A stretch of 64,000 nt of DNA from Helicobacter bizzozeronii CCUG 35545. GTDB lineage: Bacteria; Campylobacterota; Campylobacteria; Campylobacterales; Helicobacteraceae. The position numbers and the translations under genes are program-made. Below are positions 18,691 through 29,599 of the stretch, one piece after another. The stretch lies in the NCBI GenBank assembly GCA_000263275.1, contig CAGP01000048.1:1-64000 (forward strand). The letters run 5' to 3'. The notes under the pieces were generated by a model. That model was not told the origin of the DNA and made no database searches. It saw only the letters and a list, made by a program, of their open reading frames with translations. Within the stretch, counting starts at the first letter, position 1, and every line of letters begins with the position of its first letter.

Positions 18691-21527
18691 ATGCAAGTCA
18701 AGCAAATCTTTGGTTTCTTTTTTGGCTCTTTTTGGGTCGCCATTCCCTTAATGATCGTCTATGCCACAGCTTGTGCGATGGCGACCTTTATTGAGAATGA
18801 CTATGGCACACCCGCTGCCCAAGCGGTGGTTTATGGCACTTGGTGGTTTAGTGCCCTGCATGTGTATTTGCTCATGGTCATCGTAGGCACGCTGATCACC
18901 TCTAAGGCATTCCAAAGAAGGCGTTATGTGAGTATCTTTTTCCATAGCGCATTGGTACTGATTATCTTAGGTGCTGGGGTAACGCGTTTTTTTGGGTTTG
19001 AAGCCACCATGCACATCCGCGAAAACCAAACCTCTAATTTAATCACCACCACCGCAACTTACTTGAACTTACACATTGAGAAACCCGGACAAGTCCCGCT
19101 GGATTTTTCCTTTAAAAGCAATCTCTCACCCTTTTCCAAATATCTCCCTAGTCAAGAGGTGATGGTTTATGATAAACCTCTTTTGCTAGAGCCCCTTAAA
19201 GTCCTCAAACAAAGTGCTGACAAAAGAGACAACCGCGCGTTATTAGAACTCAAGGCAAGTTATGATGGGGAGAGCCATGTTTATGAAATCATCGGCGGGC
19301 ATGGGATTGAGAGTCAGAGCGTGGTCGCCACCCTTAAGGGCATGCAAATTGCGATCAATTGGGGCGTAAACCCAAAAAAAAACTGCCCTTCAAGCTCAAG
19401 CTCAAACGCTTTGAATTGGAACGCTACCCCGGATCGATGAGCCCCTCCTCTTATGCCTCTGAAATTGAGGTTTTGGATTCTAAGGATCAACTCATCATGC
19501 CCTACCGGATTTTTATGAATCATGTTTTAGATTATGGCGGATACCGCTTTTTCCAATCCTCCTACGATCGCGATGAGAAGGGCACGATTTTATCGGTCAA
19601 TCGGGATCCGGGTAAAAATTTAACCTACTTGGGTTATGCCGTGCTGATCTTGGGGGCACTTCTTATGCTCTTTAGCCATAGCGGGCGTTTCCAAAGGCTC
19701 TCGCGTTTTTTAAAATCCCAAAAAAATCAATGCCTTTTTATTAGCCTCTTTGGTGGCTTTGAGCGCTCACACTTTGCGCGCTGATGACTCCAAACAAGGC
19801 AAAATTGACATGCACGGGGGCAAATCGGTTGCCACGCCTTTAGATAATATGGGAAAACTCAGCCTAGAAAAAGAGAAGATGGCTAATATCAACGCCCAAA
19901 TCATCCAGCGCATGAAAAATCTCAAGGCGCACTCCAAAGATCAACTAGGGCAGTTCCAACGCCTGCAGATTCAAGGCTTTGAGGGGCGTATCAAGCCCTT
20001 AGACACTTTGAGCATGGATTTGATCCACAAGATCACCCACCAAGATGGCTTTAAGGGCATGGATAATATCCAAGTGATGTTGGGCATGATGCTCTATCCG
20101 GATGATTATAAGAGTATCAAAATGATCTACACCTCCACGCCCAAATTGCGCACCATGCTAGGCGTGCCGGCTAATCAAAAACGCATTGCCTTTTTAGATG
20201 TCTTTGGTCCGCATGGGTATAAATTGCAAAACTATGTTGAGGAGATCAACCAAAAAGCCCCCAAAGATCGCGATGAATTTGATAAAGATGTGCTCAAAGT
20301 TGATGAGCGCATTAACCTAGTCTATATGATTTTTAGTGGGAGCATTTTAAAGATTTTCCCGGAGAAAAGCTCCAACGCATGGCTCTCCCCAGCTGAGGCG
20401 ATCAAAAGCAGCGATCCTGAGCTTGTCAAGCAAGCCACGCATTTTTTGCGTGCGCTGTTTGTGGGCTTTGATGCGGGGGTGGAGAGCAATAAATGGGATG
20501 GCATCAACCAAACTTTAAAAGAGCTAGGGGCTTACCAACAAGCCCATAGCAAACTTTATCTACCTGCCAGCCGCATTAGCTCCGAGATTTTCTTAAACCA
20601 CAGCTAATTTTTTTTAATGCCTTAACCATCCCCTATCTCTTGCTGGGTGTGGTGTTGCTGATCGTGGTGCTGGTGGGGACTTTCAAAAACCAAGCACCGC
20701 GTGCTTGGTTGCATTGGGGATTTTATGGGCTATTGCTCTTGTGCGCCCTAGCCCATAGTGCGGGCTTGCTCTTAAGGTGGTATGTCAGCGGGCACTCGCC
20801 TTGGAGCAATGCTTACGAGTCCATGCTTTACATTTCTTGGGCGGCTGTGCTAGCCGGGCTGATTTTGCGCTCCAATTTAGCCCTGTGTGCTTCTAGCTTT
20901 CTAGCGGGCACGGCGTTATTTGTCGCACATTTGGGCTTTATGGACCCCCAAATTAGTAATTTAGTCCCCGTGCTCAAATCTTATTGGCTCAATATCCATG
21001 TCTCCATCATCACGGCCAGTTATGGCTTTTTGGGCTTGTGTTTTATCTTGGGGCTTTTGACCTTGATTTTATTTGTGTTGCGGAGCAAAAAACGCCCCCA
21101 TATCGATCAAACGATCCTCTCATTAAGTGCCATTAACGAAATGGGCATGATCTTAGGGCTTTTCATGCTCACTGTGGGTAACTTTTTGGGGGGTGTGTGG
21201 GCTAATGAATCTTGGGGGCGTTATTGGGGCTGGGACCCTAAAGAAACTTGGGCGTTGATCTCCATTGCTGTTTATGCGGTGATCTTGCATTTGCGCTTTT
21301 TACGCTTTGAGTTCATGCCCTATGTCTTTGCCTCTGCTAGCGTGTTGGGCTTTTACTCCATTTTAATGACCTATTTTGGGGTGAATTACTACCTCTCTGG
21401 CATGCACAGCTATGCCGCTGGTGATCCCTTGCCTATTCCTAGTTTCCTCTACCCCTTTGTCGCCTCGACCTTTATTTTAATTTTGCTAGCGGGCTTGAAG
21501 CGTAAATTAGTGATGGCTAAGCTCTAG
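18691..21527 (+). CDS. ccsBA: Cytochrome c synthase CcsBA (ResB-CcsA fusion), three frameshifts
   Basis: The system II machine that carries haem across the inner membrane and attaches it to CxxCH sites in the periplasm. The N-terminal ResB/CcsB part has membrane segments, a periplasmic region (HIRENQTSNLITT) and the segment LTYLGYAVLILGALLMLFSH. The C-terminal CcsA part carries the WWD haem-handling motif WANESWGRYWGWDPKETW. The rebuilt length is about 944 residues, as in H. pylori HP0378. The breaks are a run of nine A at 19374-19382 (needs seven or ten), seven A at 19720-19726 (six restores SQKINAFLLASLV) and a third near 20591-20607, where one base seems missing before EIF-L-PQLIFFNALTIPYLL. 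The first and third do not fit the +1 rule, so this gene deserves rechecking. Confidence 0.85.
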
Positions 21528-21557
21528 CCAGTCCTTGACTTTTGCCCATTTTTTCAC

Positions 21558-21563
21558 TAGAAT
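21558..21563 (+). promoter_or_regulatory. Possible -10 box for rho
   Basis: TAGAAT, 86 bases before the rho start, is the best candidate in the 120-base gap after ccsBA. A long leader would fit the autoregulated leader known for rho in other bacteria, but this is inference. Confidence 0.3.
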
Positions 21564-21648
21564 TTGGGCATACTTGTTTTCCTCTTAACCGATTTAATAG
21601 CGTTGCCAATCTGTCAAAACGCAAAACCAATGTAAGTTAAGGATGTTA

Positions 21649-22951
21649 ATGGCGCAAGAGTACCACAAGCAAAAGACACACACCCCTGTGAGCGGGTATC
21701 GCATCGAGGAGTTGCGCGCCCAGCCCACCGAAAAACTCCTCGAAATTGCCAATGAATTAAAGGTGGAAAACCCCCAAGAATTCAAACGGCAAGATTTGAT
21801 GTTTGAAATCCTCAAAAATCAAGTGAGTCAGGGCGGGTATATTCTTTTTACTGGGATTTTAGAAACCGCCAATGAGGGCTATGGCTTTCTAAGAGGGATG
21901 GATGGGAGTTTTTCAGATAACCAAAATGACACTTATGTGAGTCATTCCCAAATCAAGCGTTTTGCGCTCAGAAATGGCGATGTGGTGACCGGGCAGGTGC
22001 GCCCACCCAAAGATCAGGAAAAATATTATGCCCTGCTTAAAATTGAGGCGGTCAATTACTTGCCCTTAGATGAAATCCGCAACCGCCCGCTCTTTGATAA
22101 CCTCACCCCGCTTTTCCCCACCGAACAAATCAAACTAGAATATGAGCCCACCAAAGTAACCGGGCGCATGCTCGATCTCTTTAGCCCCATTGGCAAGGGG
22201 CAACGCGCGCTCATTGTCGCCCCACCCCGCACGGGTAAAACCGAATTGATGAAGGAATTAGCCCATGGGATCACCTCCAACCACCCGGAGGTGGAATTGA
22301 TTGTGTTGTTAGTGGATGAACGCCCTGAGGAAGTAACCGACATGCAAAGAAGCGTTAAAGGGCAGGTTTTTAGCTCCACTTTCGATCTGCCCTCCACCAA
22401 TCATATCCGCATTGCCGAATTGGTGCTAGAGCGGGCTAAAAGGCGGGTGGAGATGGGTAAGGATGTGGTGATCTTATTAGATTCAATCACGCGCCTAGCC
22501 CGTGCTTACAACGCCGTAACGCCCTCTAGTGGCAAGGTGCTAACCGGGGGCGTAGATGCTAACGCTTTACACAAACCTAAGCGTTTTTTTTGGAGCTGCG
22601 CGCAACATTGAGGAGGGGGGGAGCTTAACCATCATTGCCACCGCCTTGATTGAAACCGGATCGCGTATGGATGAGGTGATCTTTGAGGAATTTAAAGGCA
22701 CGGGCAATAGCGAGATCGTGCTCGCTAGAAGCATCTCCGATCGGCGTATTTACCCCGCCTTTGATGTGCTTAAATCCGGCACGCGTAAAGATAATATCTT
22801 GCTAGGCAAGGACAAGCTCACTAAGGTTTGGGTGCTCAGAAATGTCATGCAACAAATGGATGATGTGGAAGCCTTGAACTTCATTTACTCCAAAATGCAA
22901 ACCACCAAGGATAACCAAGAGTTTTTGAATCTAATGCATGAAAACACCTAA
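21649..22951 (+). CDS. rho: Transcription termination factor Rho, one frameshift
   Basis: A hexameric RNA-dependent ATPase that ends transcription at untranslated RNA. It has an N-terminal helical domain (about residues 10-60), an RNA-binding cold-shock domain ([10 protein letters not shown] and [10 protein letters not shown]), Walker [11 protein letters not shown] and Walker [14 protein letters not shown]. The frame breaks at a run of eight T (22584-22591); with seven it reads [18 protein letters not shown], which is invariant in Rho, and gives about 433 residues. The start is ATG 21649, with AAGG seven bases upstream; the ATG at 21643 overlaps the ribosome site. It shares one base with murI (TAATG). 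Confidence 0.95.
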
Positions 22952-23707
22952 TGCGTGTGGGGGTTTTTGATAGCGGGGTGGGGGGCTTGAGCGTGCTTAA
23001 AAGCGTGCTGGAGGCGCGCTTATTTGCAGAGGTGATCTACTATGGCGACACCGCCCGCGTGCCCTATGGTCCTAAGGATAAAGCCACGATTGAACGCTTT
23101 TCCCTAGAGGCACTGGACTTTTTCAAGCCCCACCAAATCGACTTACTAATTGTGGCGTGTAACACCGTGAGCGCATGGGCATTGCCCACCATGAGAGAGC
23201 AAGCCACCATGCCCATTGTGGGCGTGATTGAGCCCGGGGTGTTGGCTATTACACAAAGCACGCCCAAAAATGCTTCTATTTTAGTTTTGGGCACCAAAGC
23301 GACCATTAGTTCTGGGCGTTATGAAAGGGAACTCAAAGCGCATGGCTATAGCTCTATTAAAAGCCTAGCCACCGGGCTTTTCGTCCCCTTGATTGAAGAG
23401 GGGGTTTTACAAGGGGATTTGTTAGAGGCTTGCATGCACCATTATTTCCAAGATCTCCAAAATGCTCCCGATGTGGTGGTGCTGGGTTGCACGCATTTTC
23501 CCTTGATCATCTCTAGTTTGCAAGATTATTTTACCCGCCACTTTAAGCACCCTTGTCAGTTCGTGCATTCTGGGAATGCCATCGTGCAATATTTGCAAGA
23601 GCACCACCACCTAAGCCCCTTGCCTAGCCCCCCCCAAGTGCGCTTTTTTTGCCAGTGGGGATGTGGCTATGCTTAAAGCCCAAGCCAAAGCGTGGTTGGG
23701 TTTTTAA
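22951..23707 (+). CDS. murI: Glutamate racemase, one frameshift near the end
   Basis: Makes D-glutamate for peptidoglycan, using two cysteines as acid and base. Both are seen, in VACNTVSAWA and LGCTHFPLI, with the N-terminal FDSGVGGLSV and the YGDTARVPYG region. A run of seven T (23644-23650) shifts the last 19 codons; with six it ends RFFASGDVAMLKAQAKAWLG at TAA 23705-23707, giving about 252 residues, near the H. pylori enzyme. It starts inside the rho stop codon, so translation is coupled. Confidence 0.94.
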
Positions 23708-23822
23708 GCAAATTTACAAGCAAGCCCACCAAAAGCACACAAACCGGGGTCAAAGGTTAACCTTATGCTGAAACTAAGTTTTTTTGGGCTAAAATCGCCC
23801 TTATTTTAAGCAATGGGAAGTA
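23708..23822. other. Intergenic gap murI / alaS
   Basis: 115 bases with no gene. It probably carries the alaS promoter, but no clear -10 box stands out; the longest AT-rich part is 23776-23812. AATGGGAAGTA before the ATG serves as ribosome site. Confidence 0.3.
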
Positions 23823-26435
23823 ATGGAGATCAAGAGAGCTTTTTTTAGATCATTTCAAGCATCTCGATCACATGGAGGTGCCAAGTTCTAGTCTCGTGCC
23901 TGCGGATTCTTCTTTGCTCTTCACCAATGCGGGTATGGTGCAATTCAAAGATTATTTTTTTAGGCAAAACCAAGCCTTTTACCAAGCGCGCCACCAGTGC
24001 CCAGCTGTGTATGCGTGCAGGAGGCAAGCATAACGACTTGGAAAATGTGGGTTATACCAACCGCCACCATACTTTATTTGAGATGTTGGGCAATTTTTCC
24101 TTTTTTGATTATTTTAAAGAGGAAGCCATCGCTTACGCCTTTTCTTTTGTCCAAAAGTTGGGTTTCAAACAACAAGATATTTATATCAGCGTCCATGAAA
24201 AGGACACACAAGCCTATGAACTTTGGCAAAAATTTGTCCGCTCCGATCACATTAAAAAAATGGGCGATAAGGACAATTTTTGGCAAATGGCAGATACGGG
24301 GCCTTGTGGGTATTGCAGTGAGATTTATATCGATCAAGGGGACAAATATTTCCACTCTAGCGAGGATTATTTTGGGGGGGAGGGGGATCGCTTTTTAGAG
24401 ATTTGGAATTTGGTTTTTATGCAATATGATCGCTCTGAACAGGGGGTTTTAAGCCCACTTAGCCAGCCTTGCATTGATACGGGCATGGGTTTGGAGCGCG
24501 TGCAGGCTCTTTTAGAGGGCGTGCATAATAACTTTGATAGCTCGCTCTTTAAGCCCTTGATGGCTAGCATTGCTAATGTCTTTGATCTGAACTACCACGA
24601 CCATTTGGAATCCTTTAGGGTGTTAGCCGATCACGCTAGGAGTGTGGCGTTTTTGCTGGCGATGGGGGTGTATTTTGAGAATACGGGGCGGGGGTATGTT
24701 TTACGGCGTATTTTGCGGCGTGCCTTAAGGCATGGGTATTTGTTAGAACTGAGTAAGGGCAAGGAGTTAGACACGCCCTTTTTCTATAAAATCTTGGGGG
24801 ATTTGTGCGAGTCTATGCATGATTATCCACTACTCAAAGAACATCAAGAGAGTATCCAAGCTGAATGCCGTGTTGAAGAAGAATTATTCCTAGCCACGCT
24901 CAATAAGGGTATGCATTTGTTTGAAAGTGCCTTGCAGGAGTGTAGCGGGTCAAGCTTTAGCGGGGCGGTGGCTTTTAAACTCTATGACACCTATGGCTTC
25001 CCCCTAGATTTGACCATGGACATGCTACGTGATAAAAACATGCATGTCAATATGGCAGAATACCAAGCGTGCATGCAAGAGCAAAAACAACGCTCCATGC
25101 ATAGTTTTAAACAGAGCAATGCCAAAGATGGCTTAAAGGCGTTGGATTTGAGCGCGCTTGAGCCCAATGAATTTGTGGGCTATGACTATGAGGAGATGCG
25201 CGCTAAGGTTGTAGCACTCTACATGGGCATGGATCGCAAGGCGTATGTTGTGTTGGATAAAACCCCTTTTTATGCGCAAGGGGGCGGGCCTATTGGGGAT
25301 AGAGGAGCGATCTTGGATACCAACCATGTTTTATTGGCGCAGGTTTTGGACACCCAAAAGGTGGGGGGGATCAATGCCAGCTTACTAGAGTTGGAACCCG
25401 GAGCAAGTTTAAAAGTGGGCGATGAAGTGATCGCCCAAGTCTTTGATCGCGCTGAGATTGCCAAACACCATAGCGCAACCCACCTTTTACACCTTGCCCT
25501 AAGAGAGATTTTAGGGGCTGTTGCCAAGCAAGAGCATAAAAACGCCCAAATCCAGCAAAAGGGTAGCCACATTGAGCCCCACCGCTTGCGTTTTGATTTT
25601 AGCTTTTATCGTAACTTGGAGGACACCGAGATCGCCCAGATTGAAGCCTTTGTGAATGATAAAATCTGTGCGGGAGCGAGCACGGCTATAGAGAATATGG
25701 AGGCTGGTTGTGCTAAGAGCAGTGGGGCGGTGATGCTCTTTGAGGATAAGTATTTAGAACGGGTGCGTGTGGTGGAGATTGCTGGGAGCTTGGAGGCGTG
25801 TGGGGGGGTGCATGTGAGCAATAGCGCGCATATTGGGGGCTTTGCGGTGATCAAAAGTTCTAGCGTGAGTGCGGGGGTGCGCCGTTTGGAGGCGGTGTGT
25901 GGGCGGGCTTATTATGAGTTTGTAGCTAAAGAGCGTGCTATACTCAAAGAGGCGCGCCAAAGGCTTAAAAACCCCGATCTGCTCAAAGCCTTGGAGCAAA
26001 AAGAACAGCAAGGGGCAAAATCTAAGGGGGCGAATGCCTGCCTAGAAGCCCTCAAGCTCTATCCCATTGCCCATAAAAAGCTCCAGCTAGCGGTGTTGTT
26101 GGCACAAAAACAAGATTTAAACACTTTCTTTGCCTTTGTGGATCAATACAAGAAAAATCAAGAGCCTTTAGTGGCGATTTTCAAGCACCATAACGCCCAA
26201 AAACATGCGTTAGATGTGGTGCTTAAAAGTGTGGGGGCTTATGACATGCTGGCTTTGCTAGAGGTTTTAAAAACGCATGTGCAGAGTTTGGACTACACCA
26301 CAAAGGGTGGGGGCAAAAAAAGATCACGCCTCTTTGAGTATTAGCAAAAAAGATCAAGCAGAATGGGGGGCACAAGAAATCCAAGCCATAGCCCAAGAGT
26401 TGAGCCAAGTTGCGTTAAAAAGTTTGGAGAGTTAG
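23823..26435 (+). CDS. alaS: Alanyl-tRNA synthetase, three frameshifts
   Basis: A class II synthetase that charges tRNA-Ala and edits mischarged Ser and Gly. From the ATG at 23823 it reads [20 protein letters not shown] once a run of seven T (23840-23846) is cut to six. A second T7 (23955-23961) must become six to give [12 protein letters not shown] third, seven A at 26315-26321, must become six to give [20 protein letters not shown] to the TAG at 26433. The rebuilt protein of about 869 residues has the catalytic core ([14 protein letters not shown]), the editing-site zinc ligands HHSATHLLH and CGGVHVSN, and the C-terminal DHHA1 domain. All three breaks are +1, so the gene is surely intact in the organism. 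Confidence 0.95.
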
Positions 26436-26633
26436 TGCATACCAATACCCTTTTTTTAATGCTCTTTGTGTCCTTGATCTTGGGGTTGGTAGGCTTACTC
26501 ATTTTCTTGTGGGGTTTGAAGGGCAAGCAATTTAGCGATGAAAAAAAAGATGTTGGAGTCGCTTTTATACGATGGACCAGATGATCTCAACCTTGCCAAA
26601 CAAGAAGAGGAATTGAAGAAAAAGAAAGGGTAA
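26435..26633 (+). CDS. ccoS: Cbb3-type cytochrome oxidase maturation protein CcoS, one frameshift
   Basis: A small inner-membrane protein with one helix (TLFLMLFVSLILGLVGLLIF) followed by the family signature WGLKGKQFSDE. CcoS is needed for cofactor assembly of the cbb3 oxidase, the only terminal oxidase in H. pylori. The start is GTG 26435, overlapping the alaS stop; an ATG at 26459 is possible. A run of eight A (26541-26548) shifts the frame; with seven it continues KKMLESLLYDGPDDLNLAKQ to the TAA at 26631, giving about 65 residues. It is one base from fqrB, the same pairing I recall for HP1163-HP1164. Confidence 0.8.
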
Positions 26634-26634
26634 T

Positions 26635-27592
26635 ATGACGACAATTTACGATGTGTTGGTCGTGGGGGCAGGACCTAGTGGGATTGCCACCGCCATAGAG
26701 TGCCAGTTGAATGGAATCCATAAAGTTTTGTTATGCGAAAAAGAGGAACAATGTTGTGGCATGTTACGCAAATACTACAAAGCGCATAAGAGAGTGGATA
26801 AAGATTACCGCAAGCAAGTTGTGGATATTAGGGGGCATATCCCCTTTGGGGATACGGACAAAGAGGGGGCTTTAGCGGTTTTTGAAAAGGCATTAGAGGA
26901 GCATAAAACGCAGGTGCGCTATAAATGCGGCATTGAAAGCGTGCAAAAAAAGGGCGATCTCTTTGAGGTCGTAACGGGCAGTAATGAGGTCTTGCAAGCG
27001 CGCGCTGTGGTGATCGCCATTGGCAAAATGGGGCAACCCAACCGCCCCAGCTACCCAATCCCCGTGGAAGTGATGCGCCAAGTGGTCTATACGATCAATG
27101 ATTGCAAAGAGCGTGAGGAATTGTTGGTGGTGGGTGGGGGCAATTCAGCTGTGGAATATGCCATCGCACTTGCTAACACCAACCACACCACTTTAAATTA
27201 TAGGCAAAAGACTTTTAGCCGTGTGAATGCAGAAAATTTAAATGCCTTGCAAGAAGCCTTTGCTAACAACCTCAAGCAAAAACTGGGCGTGGATATTGAG
27301 GGCTTGGAGGCTGTTGAGGGGCGTATCCAAGTGAATTTTAATGATGGAACGCATGGGGTCTATGATCGGATTTTTATTTGCCATTGGGGGTTCTACGCCT
27401 TTGGAGTTTTTGAAAAAATGCCAAGTGTCTTTAAATGCGTCTAACCTACCCATTGTGGATGACAAACACCAAAGCAATATCGAGCATCTATACATTGTGG
27501 GGGACATCGTTTATAAATCGGGGGCGAGTATTGGGATTGGGCTCAATGCCGGCTTTGATGTCGCCCAAGTGCTTAAAGAACAATTAGCCTAA
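26635..27592 (+). CDS. fqrB: Flavodoxin:quinone reductase FqrB (HP1164-like), one frameshift
   Basis: A two-dinucleotide-domain flavoprotein of the thioredoxin reductase superfamily, lacking the active CxxC. In H. pylori HP1164 was characterised as FqrB, which passes electrons between flavodoxin and NADP and so links pyruvate oxidation to NADPH. The FAD site reads VLVVGAGPSGIATA, the NADPH site LLVVGGGNSAVEYA, and the C-terminal FAD motif LYIVGDIVYKSGASIGIGLN. The frame breaks at a run of five T (27371-27375); with four it reads YDRILFAIGGSTPLEFLKKC. The product is about 318 residues. It shares a base with the next gene (TAATG). Confidence 0.85.
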
Positions 27593-28227
27593 TGCTAAAA
27601 ATGCGGGTTAGGGCGGGGTGGCTACTCTTTATTGGGATTTTAATGTTAGGCTCAATCCAATTTAGTCAAGGAGAACACATGCAGGTTTTTAAAGTTTTTG
27701 TCAAAACAGATGATCGGGGGTTTTTGGACCTTAAGTTTGGGGGGAATGCCGAGGCAGAGTTTTTAGATCATGGCTTACCCAAGCGATCCCCTAAAATTAG
27801 CTGGGAGAAAGTGCCCGGAGCCAAGAGCTATGCCCTAGAGATCGTGGATTACGATGCCAGTGCGGTGATGGGCAAACCCTTCATCCATTGGGTGGTGGGT
27901 AATATCACCAGCACGGAGTTGCCTGAAAATGCCTCCAAAGAGGATAAGGATATTACACAAGGGATCAACTCACTCACAGAGGGCTATTGGCGATCCTCTT
28001 TAAGCCCAGAGCAAAAGCAGGCTTCCAATCTAGCCAACAGCGACTATATTGGACCTATGCCTCCCGATCGCGATCACCATTATTTGATCCAAGTCTATGC
28101 CCTCGATGTGGCGCATTTGGATCTAAAACCCCCTTTTTTCATTAACCACTTGCACGATGCGATGCGGGGGCATATCTTAGGCTTTGGGCGTGTGGAGTTC
28201 AAATACCCCCAAATGCGTGCGCGTTAG
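27592..28227 (+). CDS. YbhB/YbcL (PEBP) family protein, HP0218-like
   Basis: A phosphatidylethanolamine-binding-like fold of unknown ligand. Family parts visible are SPKISWEKVPGAKSYALEI, HWVVGNI, YIGPMPPDRDHHYLIQVYAL and HAMRGHILG-like LHDAMRGHILGFGRVEF near the end. Two starts compete. ATG 27592 overlaps the fqrB stop and adds 29 residues with a signal-like core (RAGWLLFIGILMLGSIQFSQG). ATG 27679 has a strong AAGGAG site seven bases upstream and gives the length of the H. pylori protein. If the first start is used the protein is exported; if the second, it is cytoplasmic. Confidence 0.85.
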   Translation: MLKMRVRAGWLLFIGILMLGSIQFSQGEHMQVFKVFVKTDDRGFLDLKFGGNAEAEFLDHGLPKRSPKISWEKVPGAKSYALEIVDYDASAVMGKPFIHWVVGNITSTELPENASKEDKDITQGINSLTEGYWRSSLSPEQKQASNLANSDYIGPMPPDRDHHYLIQVYALDVAHLDLKPPFFINHLHDAMRGHILGFGRVEFKYPQMRAR

Positions 28228-28307
28228 TCTCATTGAGTTTTAAACTTAGGTGTGTTAGGATCGGGGGCTACTTACGCTTGAAGTGGTGCTGAAAAATAAA
28301 AAAAGGG
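28228..28307. other. Intergenic gap before fabZ
   Basis: About 80 bases with no gene or clear promoter box; AAAAAAAGGG ahead of fabZ provides the ribosome site. Confidence 0.3.
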
Positions 28308-28313
28308 TTGGAG

Positions 28314-28796
28314 ATGCAAGAGGGTTCTGTCTTTGATTTTGACATCCATGCGATCAGCCAAATTCTCCCACACCGCTATCCGTTTTTGTTAGTGGATCGG
28401 GTGGTGCGCTTGGAGACTTTTAAAGATGTGCATGCATATAAGAATATCACTTATAACGAAGAGGTGTTTATGGGGCATTTCCCGGGCAAACCCATTTATC
28501 CGGGTGTGCTGATTGTGGAGGGCATGGCGCAAGCGGGGGGGTTGCTGGCTTTTATTAGTCTTTTTGGTTATGATCCGGTGGCTGCGAGCACGAAAATTGT
28601 TTATTTCATGACCATTGATCGGGTTAAGTTTAGAAATCCGGTGATTCCCGGGGATCAATTACATTATCATTTGGCAGTCCAAAAACACAAGGGCATGATT
28701 TGGCAGGTGGCGGGCGTGTCTAAGGTGGGGGACAAAGTTGTCGCTGAAGCCGAGCTTAAAGCGATGATTGTGGATCGCAAGGAGGAAAAAGCATGA
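28314..28796 (+). CDS. fabZ: 3-hydroxyacyl-ACP dehydratase FabZ
   Basis: Removes water from beta-hydroxyacyl-ACP in fatty acid elongation. The hot-dog fold signatures are present: LPHRYPFLLVDRVV with the catalytic His, then GHFPGKPIYPGVLIVEGMAQ with the catalytic Glu, and a C-terminal KVVAEAELKAMI. About 160 residues. The ATG at 28314 is chosen over a TTG two codons upstream. It overlaps lpxA by four bases (ATGA), in the order fabZ-lpxA-clpX-mreB-mreC known from H. pylori HP1376-HP1372. Confidence 0.97.
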   Translation: MQEGSVFDFDIHAISQILPHRYPFLLVDRVVRLETFKDVHAYKNITYNEEVFMGHFPGKPIYPGVLIVEGMAQAGGLLAFISLFGYDPVAASTKIVYFMTIDRVKFRNPVIPGDQLHYHLAVQKHKGMIWQVAGVSKVGDKVVAEAELKAMIVDRKEEKA

Positions 28797-29599
28797 ACAT
28801 CGCTCCTAGTGCCATTGTGGATCCGCATGCGCAAATCCATAGCACGGCTAAGATCGGACATTTTTGTGTCATTGGACCCGATGTGGTGCTAGAGGAGGGG
28901 GTGGAACTTTACAACAATGTTACTTTGCTAGGAATCACCACGATCAAGGCGCACACCACCATTTTTCCCTACGCCACTTTAGGCACGATCCCCCAGGATT
29001 TAAAATACGGGGGCGAACGATCAGAACTCATTATCGGGGAACATAATTTGATCCGTGAGTATTGCATGATCAACCCGGGCACCAAGGGCGGGGGGAATCA
29101 AACCATTATTGGTAACCATAATCTACTGATGGCTTATGTGCATGTCGCCCATGATTGCAAAATCGGGGATCATTGCATTTTGGCTAATGGGGTAACCTTA
29201 GCCGGGCATATTGAGATTGGCGATCATGTCAATATTGGCGGATTGACCGCAATCCACCAATTCACAAGGATCGCTAAGGGGTGCATGGTCGCTGGGGCAA
29301 GTGCTTTGGGTAGAGATGTCCCCCCTTATTGCAATGCTGAGGGCAACCGGGCGTTCATTCGGGGGCTAAACAGATACCGCATGCGCAAACTCCTAGAAAG
29401 AAGCGAGATTGACTTTATTAATGTCCTTTATAAAAAACTCTTTGATCTCAAAGATACTTCGATTCGCAACAATGCGCTTAAAATTTTAGAACAATACCCA
29501 GATAACCCACACGCCCAAGAGATTTGTAACTTTGTTTTGCAAAGCGATCGGGGCATCGCCATTAAAGAAGGATACTTCCAAGATGAGGAGGCAACATGA
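28793..29599 (+). CDS. lpxA: UDP-N-acetylglucosamine acyltransferase LpxA
   Basis: First enzyme of lipid A synthesis, adding a hydroxyacyl chain to UDP-GlcNAc. The 268-residue product is a left-handed beta helix of hexapeptide repeats (IAPSAIVDPHAQIHSTAKIG, ILANGVTLAGHIEIGDHV) with a C-terminal helical part. The catalytic His region is MAYVHVAHDCKIG, and GGLTAIHQFTRI is the usual substrate loop. It overlaps both neighbours by four bases. Confidence 0.97.
   Translation: MNIAPSAIVDPHAQIHSTAKIGHFCVIGPDVVLEEGVELYNNVTLLGITTIKAHTTIFPYATLGTIPQDLKYGGERSELIIGEHNLIREYCMINPGTKGGGNQTIIGNHNLLMAYVHVAHDCKIGDHCILANGVTLAGHIEIGDHVNIGGLTAIHQFTRIAKGCMVAGASALGRDVPPYCNAEGNRAFIRGLNRYRMRKLLERSEIDFINVLYKKLFDLKDTSIRNNALKILEQYPDNPHAQEICNFVLQSDRGIAIKEGYFQDEEAT

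Noticed and set aside
23708-23822. A tRNA gene in the murI-alaS or ccsBA-rho gaps
   Set aside because: No cloverleaf stems, no GGTTCGAATCC-type T arm and no CCA end were found; I saw no tRNA or rRNA gene anywhere in the window.
23823-26435. alaS, rho, pheT, murI and others as pseudogenes of a decaying genome
   Set aside because: All breaks are single extra bases in runs within otherwise fully conserved essential genes; no other nonsense codons or deletions are seen in them.
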